64,000 nt of DNA. It comes from JBDTVS01 sp040007095 (lineage in GTDB: Bacteria; Acidobacteriota; Vicinamibacteria; Vicinamibacterales; CAVVIG01). The stretch spans positions 51,536 to 115,535 of the forward strand of contig JBDTVS010000007.1 of the NCBI GenBank assembly GCA_040007095.1. Reading direction: 5' to 3'. The notes beneath the pieces were generated by a model. That model ran no database searches, was not told the DNA's origin, and saw nothing but the letters and a program-made list of their open reading frames with translations. A program made the position numbers and the translations under genes. Positions 7,396 to 15,793 of this stretch are shown here, piece by piece (the first letter of the stretch is position 1; each line of letters starts with the position of its first letter).

Positions 7396-9060
7396 TCATA
7401 TCGCCGGCACTTCCTCGTATTCGCCCCACACCTCGCGCAGCGCGTCGCACATCTCGCCAACCGTCGCGTAGGCGCGGACGGCGTCGAGGATCGGCGGCAT
7501 CACGTTGTCGACGGAGTTCGCGGCGGCTCGAAGGCGATCCAGCGCCCGCGCCACCTCGCCAGCGTCTCGAGTCTTCCGAAGGCGCTCGAGGGCCCCGATC
7601 TGAGTCTCGGACGCCGATTCGTCCAGGTAGAGCGTCTCGAACGTCGGTTCGCCGGTTCCGATGAAGTCGTTGACGCCGACAACGACCTTCTCTTTGCGCT
7701 CCAGCGCTTGCTGGAACCGATAGGAGCTGTCCGCAATCTCCTTCTGAGGAAAGCCGCGCTCGATCGCCTCGACCATGCCGCCCATGCGATCGATCTGCGC
7801 GAAGTACGCCCGCGCGCCCTCCTCCATCTGGTTGGTCAGCGTCTCGACGTAGAACGACCCGCCAAACGGATCGATCGCTTCCGCGATCCCACTCTCGTGG
7901 GCGATGATCTGCTGCGTGCGCAGGGCCAGCGTGGCGGCTTGCTCGGTCGGCAGCGCCAGCGCTTCGTCGAGGGAGTTGGTGTGCAGCGAATTGGTGCCGC
8001 CCAACACGGCCGAGAGCGCCTGCAGCGCCGTACGGACGACGTTGTTGTAGGGCTGCTGGGCGGTGAGAGACACGCCGGCGGTCTGGCTGTGGAAGCGCAG
8101 CTTCCACGACCGCTCGCTTCTGGCGCCGAAGCGGTCGCGCATCTCACGGGCCCAGATCCGGCGCGCGGCGCGATACTTGGCGATCTCCTCGAAAAAGTCG
8201 CTGTGGGCGTTGAAGAAGAACGACATCCGCGGCACGAACGAATCGACGTCCAGACCCGCCTTCACGCCCCAGTCCACGTACTCGATGCCGTCGCGCAGCG
8301 TGAACGCCAGTTCCTGCAGCGCCGTCGCACCGGCCTCGCGAATGTGATATCCGCTGACGGAAATCGGGTTCCAGCGCGGCACCGACGCCAGCGAGAACGC
8401 AAAGATATCGGTGATGATGCGCATCGACGGGCGCGGCGGGAAGATGTATTCCTTCTGGGCGATGAACTCTTTCAGAATGTCGTTCTGAATCGTCCCCGAC
8501 AGCGTCTCCCAGTCGGCCCCCTGACGCTCCGCGACGACCAGGTACATCGCGAAGATCATGGCGGCCGGCGAGTTGATCGTCATCGAGGTGGTGATGTCGC
8601 CGAGCGAGATGCCGTCGAACAGCGCCTCCATGTCGGCCAGCGACGCGACGCTGACGCCGCACTTCCCCACTTCCCCGCGCGACAGCTCGTGATCCGGGTC
8701 GCGCCCCATCAGCGTCGGCAGGTCGAACGCCACGCTCAAGCCGGTGCCGCCGGCCTCGAGCAGCGCCTTGTACCGCGCGTTGGTGTCCTGCGGAGTGCCG
8801 AACCCCGCAAACTGCCGCATCGTCCAGAGCTTTCCGCGATAGCCGGACCGGTGGATGCCTCGAGTGTAGGGGAATGCGCCGGGGTCGGCGAGGTCGCGAT
8901 CGTAATCGAGGCCCTCGACATTCTCGGCAGAATAGAGACGGTCGACGGGCCGGCCCGAGATGGTCGTGAACGTGCTGGCCCGTTCGGGCGCCTTCTTCAG
9001 CGCCGGCTCGAGCGTCTCACGCCGCCATCGCTCGCGGTCGGCGTCCGCCACGTCTTTCAT
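7396..9060 (-). CDS. Catalytic large subunit of B12-dependent acyl-CoA mutase
   Basis: This TIM-barrel subunit (554 aa) matches the separate alpha subunit of methylmalonyl-CoA mutases. It has LWTMRQFAGFGT, GLSVAFDLPTLMGRDPDH, FHSQTAG and a C-terminal IGTGEPTFETLYLD region. The family interconverts methylmalonyl-CoA and succinyl-CoA. The usual YPTMY substrate motif just before LWTMRQ is here HRSGY, so the exact acyl-CoA substrate is uncertain. The B12 subunit follows at once, and the two should form the holoenzyme. No MeaB-type chaperone or epimerase gene is seen in the window. An ECF sigma gene lies directly upstream. Confidence 0.9.
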   Translation of the reverse strand: MKDVADADRERWRRETLEPALKKAPERASTFTTISGRPVDRLYSAENVEGLDYDRDLADPGAFPYTRGIHRSGYRGKLWTMRQFAGFGTPQDTNARYKALLEAGGTGLSVAFDLPTLMGRDPDHELSRGEVGKCGVSVASLADMEALFDGISLGDITTSMTINSPAAMIFAMYLVVAERQGADWETLSGTIQNDILKEFIAQKEYIFPPRPSMRIITDIFAFSLASVPRWNPISVSGYHIREAGATALQELAFTLRDGIEYVDWGVKAGLDVDSFVPRMSFFFNAHSDFFEEIAKYRAARRIWAREMRDRFGARSERSWKLRFHSQTAGVSLTAQQPYNNVVRTALQALSAVLGGTNSLHTNSLDEALALPTEQAATLALRTQQIIAHESGIAEAIDPFGGSFYVETLTNQMEEGARAYFAQIDRMGGMVEAIERGFPQKEIADSSYRFQQALERKEKVVVGVNDFIGTGEPTFETLYLDESASETQIGALERLRKTRDAGEVARALDRLRAAANSVDNVMPPILDAVRAYATVGEMCDALREVWGEYEEVPAI

Positions 9061-9069
9061 CCTCCGGAA

Positions 9070-9624
9070 TTATGACTCGGAGACCGAGTGCGGCTGACCG
9101 GCCAGTTCGCGTTTGAGCCACGCGCGCGCGTGCGTCCAGTCGCTCTCCACCGTCCGTAACGACAGGCCCATGTGCTCCGCGACTTCAGGACTCGACATGC
9201 CGGAGAAGAATCGAAGGACGACGACCTCGGCGGCGCGGGCATCGACGGCTTCGAGACGGCTCAACGCCGCTTCGAGTGTCAGGAGGTCTTCGACCGGCAC
9301 GGCGCCTGTGGCAGCCACACGCATGAGATCGTCGAGCTCGACCGGTTGCGCGCCGCCCCCGCGCTTGTCTCGCTTCTGGTGGCGGCCGTGATCGATCAAG
9401 AGCCGCCGCATCGCCTGCGCACCGAGGGCGAGGCCATGGGTTCGCCCCTGCCAATCCGCCCCGCGATCTTTTCGCAGACGCAACCAGGCTTCGTGCACGA
9501 GTGCCGTCGGTTGGAGGGTGTGATTTCGCCGCTCGCGGCCCAGATAACGCTGCGCCACGTGCTTCAGCTCCCCGTAGATAATCGGGAAGAGCTCGTTGGC
9601 CGATCCGGGATGCTTGTCAGACAC
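9070..9624 (-). CDS. ECF-type RNA polymerase sigma factor (Sig-70_X6 type)
   Basis: At 184 aa this has only sigma regions 2 and 4. Region 2 covers ELFPIIYGELKHVAQRYLGR and HTLQPTALVHEAWLRL. Region 4 has a helix-turn-helix in MSSPEVAEHMGLSLRTVESD. The sequence fits TIGR02999 sigma factors, which lack a classical anti-sigma partner and are often found with Ser/Thr kinases. The two kinase genes directly upstream on the same strand fit that pattern. Phosphorylation of such a sigma by its kinase is known for EcfP/PknT of Vibrio parahaemolyticus; applying it here is inference. Its stop lies nine bases before the mutase start. Confidence 0.88.
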   Translation of the reverse strand: MSDKHPGSANELFPIIYGELKHVAQRYLGRERRNHTLQPTALVHEAWLRLRKDRGADWQGRTHGLALGAQAMRRLLIDHGRHQKRDKRGGGAQPVELDDLMRVAATGAVPVEDLLTLEAALSRLEAVDARAAEVVVLRFFSGMSSPEVAEHMGLSLRTVESDWTHARAWLKRELAGQPHSVSES

Positions 9625-9705
9625 GGCTACCTCGTGAACAGTGAAGATATATTGTCGTTCGAGATCGCGTCAGAGGGGAACAAAAAGGCGACGGCCGAAA
9701 TTTAT

Positions 9706-9790
9706 TACCACAAAGAACACAAAGAGCACGAAGGCTATCGATTCGCGTCCCGGGAACCTCTTTGTGGCCTTTGTGCTCTTCGTGGTTCAA
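9706..9790. repeat. R5 inverted repeat (ACCACAAAGAACACAAAG type)
   Basis: Left arm TACCACAAAGAACACAAAG... at 9706-9733 and right arm CTTTGTGGCCTTTGTGCTCTTCGTGGTT at about 9760-9787 are imperfectly complementary around a 26-base spacer. It lies between the 3' end of the kinase gene (9826) and the start of the sigma gene (9624), so it would form a hairpin in a joint transcript. Related copies are at 40535-40567 (one arm) and 45515-45599. Confidence 0.65.
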
Positions 9791-9825
9791 AGCACTCAAC
9801 CCGTTCTCGACGGCACGCTACGTGG

Positions 9826-12747
9826 TCACTGAAGCCGGGATTGTTCGAGGCTCGCGTCTTTGAACGGCTGCAACGTCGGATCGGCGGCCTGCCACAACGT
9901 GAGGAAGGTCTTGTAACTCTTGCGGGCGCCCTCCTTGTCGCCGGCCATCACCGCCGCACGAGCCAGGCCGAGGTGCGACAGCGGGTAGAGGGTGGACGCA
10001 GGCACCATCCCGGGATGATCGGCAATGCCCTGGAACTCGAGTCGGGCCGCCCGACCGTTCTTCAGCTGAAGATAGGCGAGGCCCCGTACGTAAGGGGGCC
10101 AGAACTCGACCGACGGCGCGTGATCGTAAAGCCTGGCGGCCTCGAGCAATTCGACTCCGCGCGCCGCGTCGCCCCGCTGCAGTGCAAGCAGCGCCGCGGT
10201 GACGGGCAGCGCGGCATGAATCGTGAGCGTGGCTTCCGGAAACCGCTTCGCCAGTTCGCCCGTCAGGCCGGCCGCCTCGGCGCCCGCGCCACAGAGCGCG
10301 AGCACCCGGCTGGCCCGCTCGAGGGTGAGATTGTCCCGACTCAGTGCAAGCCCGGGACTCGCCTCGCTGCGCGCCTCGCCGCACTGTCCGACGATCGCGT
10401 GAGCCTCGGCATCCTCGAGCATCAACTGCGCCGCCACTTCCTCGAAGTTGCCGCGAAGGGACATCTGGATGCCGCGGCGAAACTGTTCGTGCGCCGCCCC
10501 GATGCGGCCGCCGAACGCGGACGTGTGGGCCTCCCACCCGAACGCCGAATTCGTCTCGTTGAGACCGACCGAGGCTTCCAACTCGCGCGCCATGGTTTGA
10601 GCATCGCCCTGGACGAACGCCAGGAAGTACGACAGGCGGCGGTTGCCGTTGAAGCTCAGCTTGCGGTCGGCCGCTTGCTGCAGAACGGCTCCGGCCTCGG
10701 CCAACCGGTCGACCCCGAGCAGCGACGCGGCCAGATTCGAATAGGCGGGACTGAAGCGTGGGTCGAGGCCAATCGCGTCGCGAAACGCCTGCACCGACTC
10801 CTCGAACCGACCGAGGCGAATCAACGCGCTGCCGAGGCTGTTGAAGGCGAACGCTTCCCTCGGATAGGTCGCCGTCCAGGATTGCGCCAGCTCGAGGCCC
10901 TTGTCCCAGGCCTGAATCGCGTCGCGATAGTACCGCCATGAGATGAAGAATCGCTCGCGCTCGCTGACCCGGTCGCGCAACTCGAACGCCCGGCGCGAAA
11001 ATGACGGAGCCAGCGCCGACTGCCCCGTGTTGGCGTAGACCGCCGACATCAGCGCGTGCGCCATGGCGAAGGTGGGATCCAGCTCGATGGCGCGGCGCAA
11101 ATGCGGAATCGCTTCGAGGCGGGGCACCGCCCGGCCCTCGTAGAGCGCCAGCGAGTAGGCATGAAGCGCATCGAGCGAGGTCGTGGTCGCCCGCGGCAGG
11201 GGCACGTCGAACTTCTGGATCGACGCCAGAGACTCACCCAACTTCTGGCGCAGCCGCAGCGTCGCCGTGCCCAATGCGGCGAGCACCCCTTCCTTGCTGG
11301 CCGCTTCGGCCTGTTCCCGCCCCATGACATCGCCGGTCTCGGCGTTGATCGCCTCGAGCGAGAGCACGTAGTTGCGGCCGAGGCTCGCGATGGACCCGGC
11401 GAGCAGCGCCTTCAACTGCTCGCGCCGCGCAATCTCGCGCGCGATGGCCCGGGTCACGCGCTCGTCCGGGGTGCGCTGCATCAGCCGCAATGTTTCGCGA
11501 GCTTGATCGTCGGGAAACACTTTCAGAAAAGGCGACTGCTCCAACGCCACCGCGAATGCCACCTTCAGTGCGCCGTCGAAAACCGGATCGCCGGTGGTGT
11601 TCTCGAAATCGGCCAGCACGATGGTGTCGCGCGCGGTCAACGTGCGGGCGCCAGGCGAGACAAAGAACGAAGACACGACGAGTGCGACGCCGACGACCGC
11701 CGCAACCAGCGTGACCGCGATCCACAACGGTATTCTCGCCCGGGTCACCGCCGGGGACGCGCGGCCCGTGTCGTGGCCGGCCCCGACTTCCATCAGGCTC
11801 GTCGCCATCTCCAGCGCCGACGCAGGCCGATCGAGAGGCTTCGGTGAGAGGGCCCGCATGATCACGCGCTCGAGCCGCGGATTGACGTTCGGGACGATCG
11901 TGGAGGGTCGGGGCGTCTCGTCCGTCACACCCAATCGATCGAACGCCGGCTGTCCGACCAGCAGCTCGTACAGCACCAGGCCAAGCGAGTAGACGTCGGT
12001 GCGCTCGGAGAGCGGAGCACCGCTCACGAGCTGTTCCGGCGCCATGTAGGCCGGCGTGCCCGTCATGCGGTGACGTCCGACATCGGTTCGCGAAATGGCG
12101 ATGCCGAAATCGGTGATCCGCACCAGCCCTTGATTGTCGATCAGCACGTTGGCCGGCTTGAGGTCGCGATGCAGGACGCCTTGCGCGTGCGCCGCCGCCA
12201 GTCCACCGCACAACTGTCGACCGATATCGGCGACCTTTTCCGAGGGCAGCCGGCCGACACGCCGGAGCAGTGCGGCCAGGTCCTCGCCTTCGATCAGCTC
12301 CATCGTGTAGAAGATGCCGCCGGCGGCTTCTCCCACGTCGAAGACACGGCAGACCGCGGGGTGGGTGATCTGTCGCGCCAGGCGAACTTCGTTGAGAATG
12401 CGCTCGCGCCCCTCAGGGGCCGCCGAGTGGATCAGCTTCAACGCGACGGGGGTCTGCAGGACGAGGTCATCGGCGTGCCAGACATCCCCCATGCCGCCCC
12501 GCCCGATCCGGGCGATCATCCGATAGCGACCCGCCAGCACCTCGCCAGGCGCGAACGCCTCGGCCACGACGCGCGGCCCGGTCCTGGTCGCTTCCTCCTC
12601 TTCGTGAAACTGCAGCAGGGATTCGGCTTCCCCCCGTAACGCGACATCGTCGCCGCACGCGTTCGCCAGATACGCCGCACGCTCGGCAGACGGCCGTTCA
12701 AGGGCCTCGAGAAACACGTCTTTCGCGCGCTGGTGTAACGACGACAT
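9826..12747 (-). CDS. Membrane Ser/Thr protein kinase with TPR repeats
   Basis: A Hanks-type kinase domain occupies residues 70-330, with glycine loop GRGGMGDVW, lysine K104 in VALK, HRDLKPAN (D195) and DFG (D213), all intact. One transmembrane helix follows (about 341-363). Next comes a region starting DTIVLADFENTTGDPVFDGAL, then TPR-like helical repeats to the C-terminus (for example AFNSLGSALIRLGRFEESVQ). The kinase should face the cytoplasm and the TPR part the periplasm. The N-terminal 60 residues resemble the short helical segment before the kinase in many acidobacterial PknB-type proteins. A closely similar paralogue lies just upstream, and an ECF sigma downstream. Confidence 0.93.
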   Translation of the reverse strand: MSSLHQRAKDVFLEALERPSAERAAYLANACGDDVALRGEAESLLQFHEEEEATRTGPRVVAEAFAPGEVLAGRYRMIARIGRGGMGDVWHADDLVLQTPVALKLIHSAAPEGRERILNEVRLARQITHPAVCRVFDVGEAAGGIFYTMELIEGEDLAALLRRVGRLPSEKVADIGRQLCGGLAAAHAQGVLHRDLKPANVLIDNQGLVRITDFGIAISRTDVGRHRMTGTPAYMAPEQLVSGAPLSERTDVYSLGLVLYELLVGQPAFDRLGVTDETPRPSTIVPNVNPRLERVIMRALSPKPLDRPASALEMATSLMEVGAGHDTGRASPAVTRARIPLWIAVTLVAAVVGVALVVSSFFVSPGARTLTARDTIVLADFENTTGDPVFDGALKVAFAVALEQSPFLKVFPDDQARETLRLMQRTPDERVTRAIAREIARREQLKALLAGSIASLGRNYVLSLEAINAETGDVMGREQAEAASKEGVLAALGTATLRLRQKLGESLASIQKFDVPLPRATTTSLDALHAYSLALYEGRAVPRLEAIPHLRRAIELDPTFAMAHALMSAVYANTGQSALAPSFSRRAFELRDRVSERERFFISWRYYRDAIQAWDKGLELAQSWTATYPREAFAFNSLGSALIRLGRFEESVQAFRDAIGLDPRFSPAYSNLAASLLGVDRLAEAGAVLQQAADRKLSFNGNRRLSYFLAFVQGDAQTMARELEASVGLNETNSAFGWEAHTSAFGGRIGAAHEQFRRGIQMSLRGNFEEVAAQLMLEDAEAHAIVGQCGEARSEASPGLALSRDNLTLERASRVLALCGAGAEAAGLTGELAKRFPEATLTIHAALPVTAALLALQRGDAARGVELLEAARLYDHAPSVEFWPPYVRGLAYLQLKNGRAARLEFQGIADHPGMVPASTLYPLSHLGLARAAVMAGDKEGARKSYKTFLTLWQAADPTLQPFKDASLEQSRLQ

Positions 12748-12872
12748 GGCTCGTGGACGTTCGTTCGACGCGGATCTCGCCGCTGCGCTGGTCGCCTCCG
12801 GGAGAAAGCAATCAGCAGCTCGCGTACAGTCGTACCCCTACTGTAGATACACGCCGGTGATTGTGCAGTGTA

Positions 12873-15659
12873 CTACTGGAGCCTGGCGTACTCTTGCCGG
12901 GCTTGTTCGAGCGGCGGCAGACCCGGATCCGCAGCGTGCCAGGGCGCAAGAAATCCGTCGTAGGCCTTGCGGGCCTGTGCGACGTCTCCGACGAGGACGG
13001 CCGCCCGCGCCACGCCGAGACGCGCCAGGGGATAGAGAGGCGAGGCCGTGGACTCGCCGCGATGGTCGAGGATGCTTTGGAATTGGACCGTGGCCGATGG
13101 CCCGTCTTTCAGTGCCAGATACGCCTGACCTCGAAGGTAGGCCGGCCAGAACTCGGCGGCCGGGACGTGATCGTACGGCTTGACCGGATCCAGCAGCGCA
13201 AGAGCGCGCCCGGGCTCACCGCGCCGGATGGCGAGCGCCGCCGCCGTCACCGGCCGCTGAACCCTGGTGGTCAGCGTTGCCTCCGGAAATCGGTCGGCCA
13301 GCTCGACCAAGAGACTCGACGCCTCTCCGGCCGCGTCGCACAGTGCCAGCGCCCGGCTCGCCCGCTCGAGCGTGAAATTGTCGCGGCCGAGATCGAGCGC
13401 CGCCGCGGTCTCCCGCCGCGCCTCGCCGCACTGCCCCACGACCGCATGGGTTTCGGCATCCTCCACCATCCACCGCGCGCCGAGCTCCTGGGAATTCTCG
13501 CGAAGCGCGGCCTCGACGCTACGCTGAGACAGCTCGTGCGCGGTGCGAAACCGACCTGAAAATCTCGATATCTGCGCCTCCGAATTGGTTGACCACATCG
13601 CCTGCTGCGGGCTGAGCGTTCGAGCCTCCGGCGTGACGGCCCCTGAATCGCTGGCGAGAAAGGCCAGCAGGTACGCCATCTGCCTGAGACCGATTGAGTC
13701 GATGCCGTCCGCCGTCGCCTTGCCCAGCACCGACCGCGCTTCCTCGAATCGGTTGAGGGCAATCAAGGAGCCCGTCAGATTGCGATGAGGAGGGACAAAC
13801 TTGGCGTCGATGCGAATGGCTTCGCGGAAGGCAACAATGGCCTGATCGTGCTGACCGAACGCGCTCGACGCGAGGCCGAGACTGTTGAAGGCAAACGCTT
13901 CTCGAGGATAAGTGGCCGTCCACGATCGCGCCAGATCCAACGCCTTGTCCCACGCCTGGGCCGCGTCGATGTAATAGCGCCACGACAGGAAGAACCGCTC
14001 CCGCTCGCTGACCCGGCCTCGCAGTTCGAATGCCCGCCGGGAAAACGCCGGGGCCTCCGTGGTCCGATGGCCATTCGCGTAGACCTCCGACAACAGCGCC
14101 TGCGCCATCGCGAAGTCCGGATCGAGATCGATCGCCCGCTTCAGGTGCGGAATCGCCTCGTCGCCGGGAACCGTCCGGCCCTGGCCGAGCGCGAGCGAAT
14201 ACGCATGCAGCGCCGCCAGCGAGGCCGTCGTCGCCCGCGGCAGGGGCACGTCGAATTGCTGAATCGACGCCAGCGATTCGCCCAGCTTTTCGCGCAGTCT
14301 GGAGCTGGCCGCGCCGAGTGAAGTGATCACCTGTTCTTTGCTGGCGACCTCGACCTGCTCCCGCGCCATCACATCGCCGGTTTCGGCGTTGATCGCCTCG
14401 AGCGCGATCGCGTAGTGACTGCCGAGGCTGCCAATCGAACCCGCCACCAACGCTTTCAGCTGCTCGCGCCGGGCAATCTCCCGAGCGAGCGACCGCGTCA
14501 CGCGCTCATCGGGCGCGTGCTGCATCAGACGCAGCGTGTCGAGCACGCGGTCGTCCGGAAACACCTTCAGAAACGGCGATTGCTCCAGCGCGACCGCGAG
14601 CGCCACCTTGAGCGTGCCGTCGAACACGGCTTCCCCGGTCATGTTCTGGAAATCGGCCAGGACAATCGTGTCCTGGTCGGTCAACGCGCGCGCTCCGCGT
14701 GAGAAAAAGTACGAGGACAACACCGCAAGGATCCCGACCAGCACGGCCACCGCCGCACCCGCGAGCCACGACCGTGCACGCACGCGCCGTCCGGCAGGAG
14801 ACGTCTGCAGCAGACCCTCTGCCATGGCCGTGGCCGACGACGGGCGGTCCTGCGGATGCACCGACAGCGCCTGCACGATCATCCGATCGAGACGCGGGTC
14901 GACGCCCTCGACAAGCGTCGAGGGGCGAACGGGGTGTGCCGATCGGGTGGATTGGCCCCTGACGGGCGGTACGCCGACAACCAGCTCGTACAGGATCATG
15001 CCGAGCGCGTAGAGATCCGTCCTGTCCGAGACGGCCCCGCCCGGGACCAGCTGTTCCGGGGCGAGGTAGTCCGGCGTGCCGGGTTGGGCGCCGTACCCGG
15101 TGTCATCCCGTGCCACCCCGAATCCGGCATCGGTCATCCGGACCGATCCGTCTTCGTCGAGGAGCACGTTCGCCGGTTTCAGATTGCGGTGCAGCACGCC
15201 GTGCGCGTGGGCCGTGGCCAGGCCGCCGCACAGTTGCTGGCCGATATCCAGGACCTTCTCCGACGGCAGCCGGCCGGCGCGCCGCAGCAGGGTCGCGAGG
15301 TCCTGGCCCTGAACCAGCTCCATCGAGTAGAACACCCGGTCTTCCGCTTCGCCGACATCGAAGATTCGGCACACCGCCGGATGCGTGATCTGCCGCGCGA
15401 GCCGGATTTCATTGAGAATGCGCTCGCGTGCCCGCCGGCTACCCGTGTCAATCAGCTTCAACGCGACCGGGGTCTGCAGGATCAGATCGTCAGCGCGCCA
15501 CACTTCGCCCCGGTCGCCCCGGCCGATCCGATTGACCATTCGGTACCGGCTGGCAAAGACATAGCCGGGACGAAACGGCCCTGCTGCTGACCCTGACTCC
15601 AATGTGAACACTGCCTGTGACGAAGAGTTTAATCGCCCTTGTGGAACCAGTCGAGCCAT
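12873..15659 (-). CDS. Paralogous TPR kinase, probable pseudokinase
   Basis: This protein (928 aa) is homologous to the gene at 9826-12747 along its length: kinase-like domain at 35-290, transmembrane helix at about 298-320, DTIVLADFQNMTG region, then TPR-like repeats. The glycine loop (GRGDRG) and K68 are kept. The catalytic HRD is HRN (N159, codon AAT) and DFG is DAG (D177, A178). Loss of the catalytic Asp predicts little or no phosphotransfer, so it may bind ATP or act as a partner of its intact neighbour. Family knowledge supports the residue roles; the partner idea is inference. The gap to the downstream kinase gene is 125 bases. Confidence 0.9.
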   Translation of the reverse strand: MARLVPQGRLNSSSQAVFTLESGSAAGPFRPGYVFASRYRMVNRIGRGDRGEVWRADDLILQTPVALKLIDTGSRRARERILNEIRLARQITHPAVCRIFDVGEAEDRVFYSMELVQGQDLATLLRRAGRLPSEKVLDIGQQLCGGLATAHAHGVLHRNLKPANVLLDEDGSVRMTDAGFGVARDDTGYGAQPGTPDYLAPEQLVPGGAVSDRTDLYALGMILYELVVGVPPVRGQSTRSAHPVRPSTLVEGVDPRLDRMIVQALSVHPQDRPSSATAMAEGLLQTSPAGRRVRARSWLAGAAVAVLVGILAVLSSYFFSRGARALTDQDTIVLADFQNMTGEAVFDGTLKVALAVALEQSPFLKVFPDDRVLDTLRLMQHAPDERVTRSLAREIARREQLKALVAGSIGSLGSHYAIALEAINAETGDVMAREQVEVASKEQVITSLGAASSRLREKLGESLASIQQFDVPLPRATTASLAALHAYSLALGQGRTVPGDEAIPHLKRAIDLDPDFAMAQALLSEVYANGHRTTEAPAFSRRAFELRGRVSERERFFLSWRYYIDAAQAWDKALDLARSWTATYPREAFAFNSLGLASSAFGQHDQAIVAFREAIRIDAKFVPPHRNLTGSLIALNRFEEARSVLGKATADGIDSIGLRQMAYLLAFLASDSGAVTPEARTLSPQQAMWSTNSEAQISRFSGRFRTAHELSQRSVEAALRENSQELGARWMVEDAETHAVVGQCGEARRETAAALDLGRDNFTLERASRALALCDAAGEASSLLVELADRFPEATLTTRVQRPVTAAALAIRRGEPGRALALLDPVKPYDHVPAAEFWPAYLRGQAYLALKDGPSATVQFQSILDHRGESTASPLYPLARLGVARAAVLVGDVAQARKAYDGFLAPWHAADPGLPPLEQARQEYARLQ

Positions 15660-15711
15660 GGCCGGGCTTGCGGGCCGGCAGTCCGTGGTGAACCCACGAA
15701 GGCAATCGTCT

Positions 15712-15772
15712 CGGTTATCGCGTTGTCAATACTGCGCGAGAAGATGCGGGGAATACCCCCGGTTGTCGCGTT
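15712..15772 (+). promoter_or_regulatory. Direct repeat upstream of the carrier genes
   Basis: CGGTTATCGCGTT at 15712-15724 and CGGTTGTCGCGTT at 15760-15772 differ at one base and are 48 bases apart start to start. They lie in the divergent gap between the pseudokinase (starts 15659) and the carrier gene (15794), so they could be operator half-sites or part of promoters. No protein is known to bind them. The carrier has a clear Shine-Dalgarno sequence, AGGAGG, at about 15781-15788. Confidence 0.3.
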
Positions 15773-15793
15773 ACTGAGAGAAGGAGGGATCGG

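Noticed and set aside
7273..9075. A 600-residue open frame on the plus strand
   Set aside because: It is antisense to the acyl-CoA mutase subunits, which have clear motifs; high GC keeps the opposite frame open. Its sequence has Arg/His-rich shadow composition.
9172..10941. A 589-residue plus-strand frame
   Set aside because: It crosses the sigma gene, the R5 repeat and the 3' part of a kinase gene on the opposite strand and has no domain pattern.
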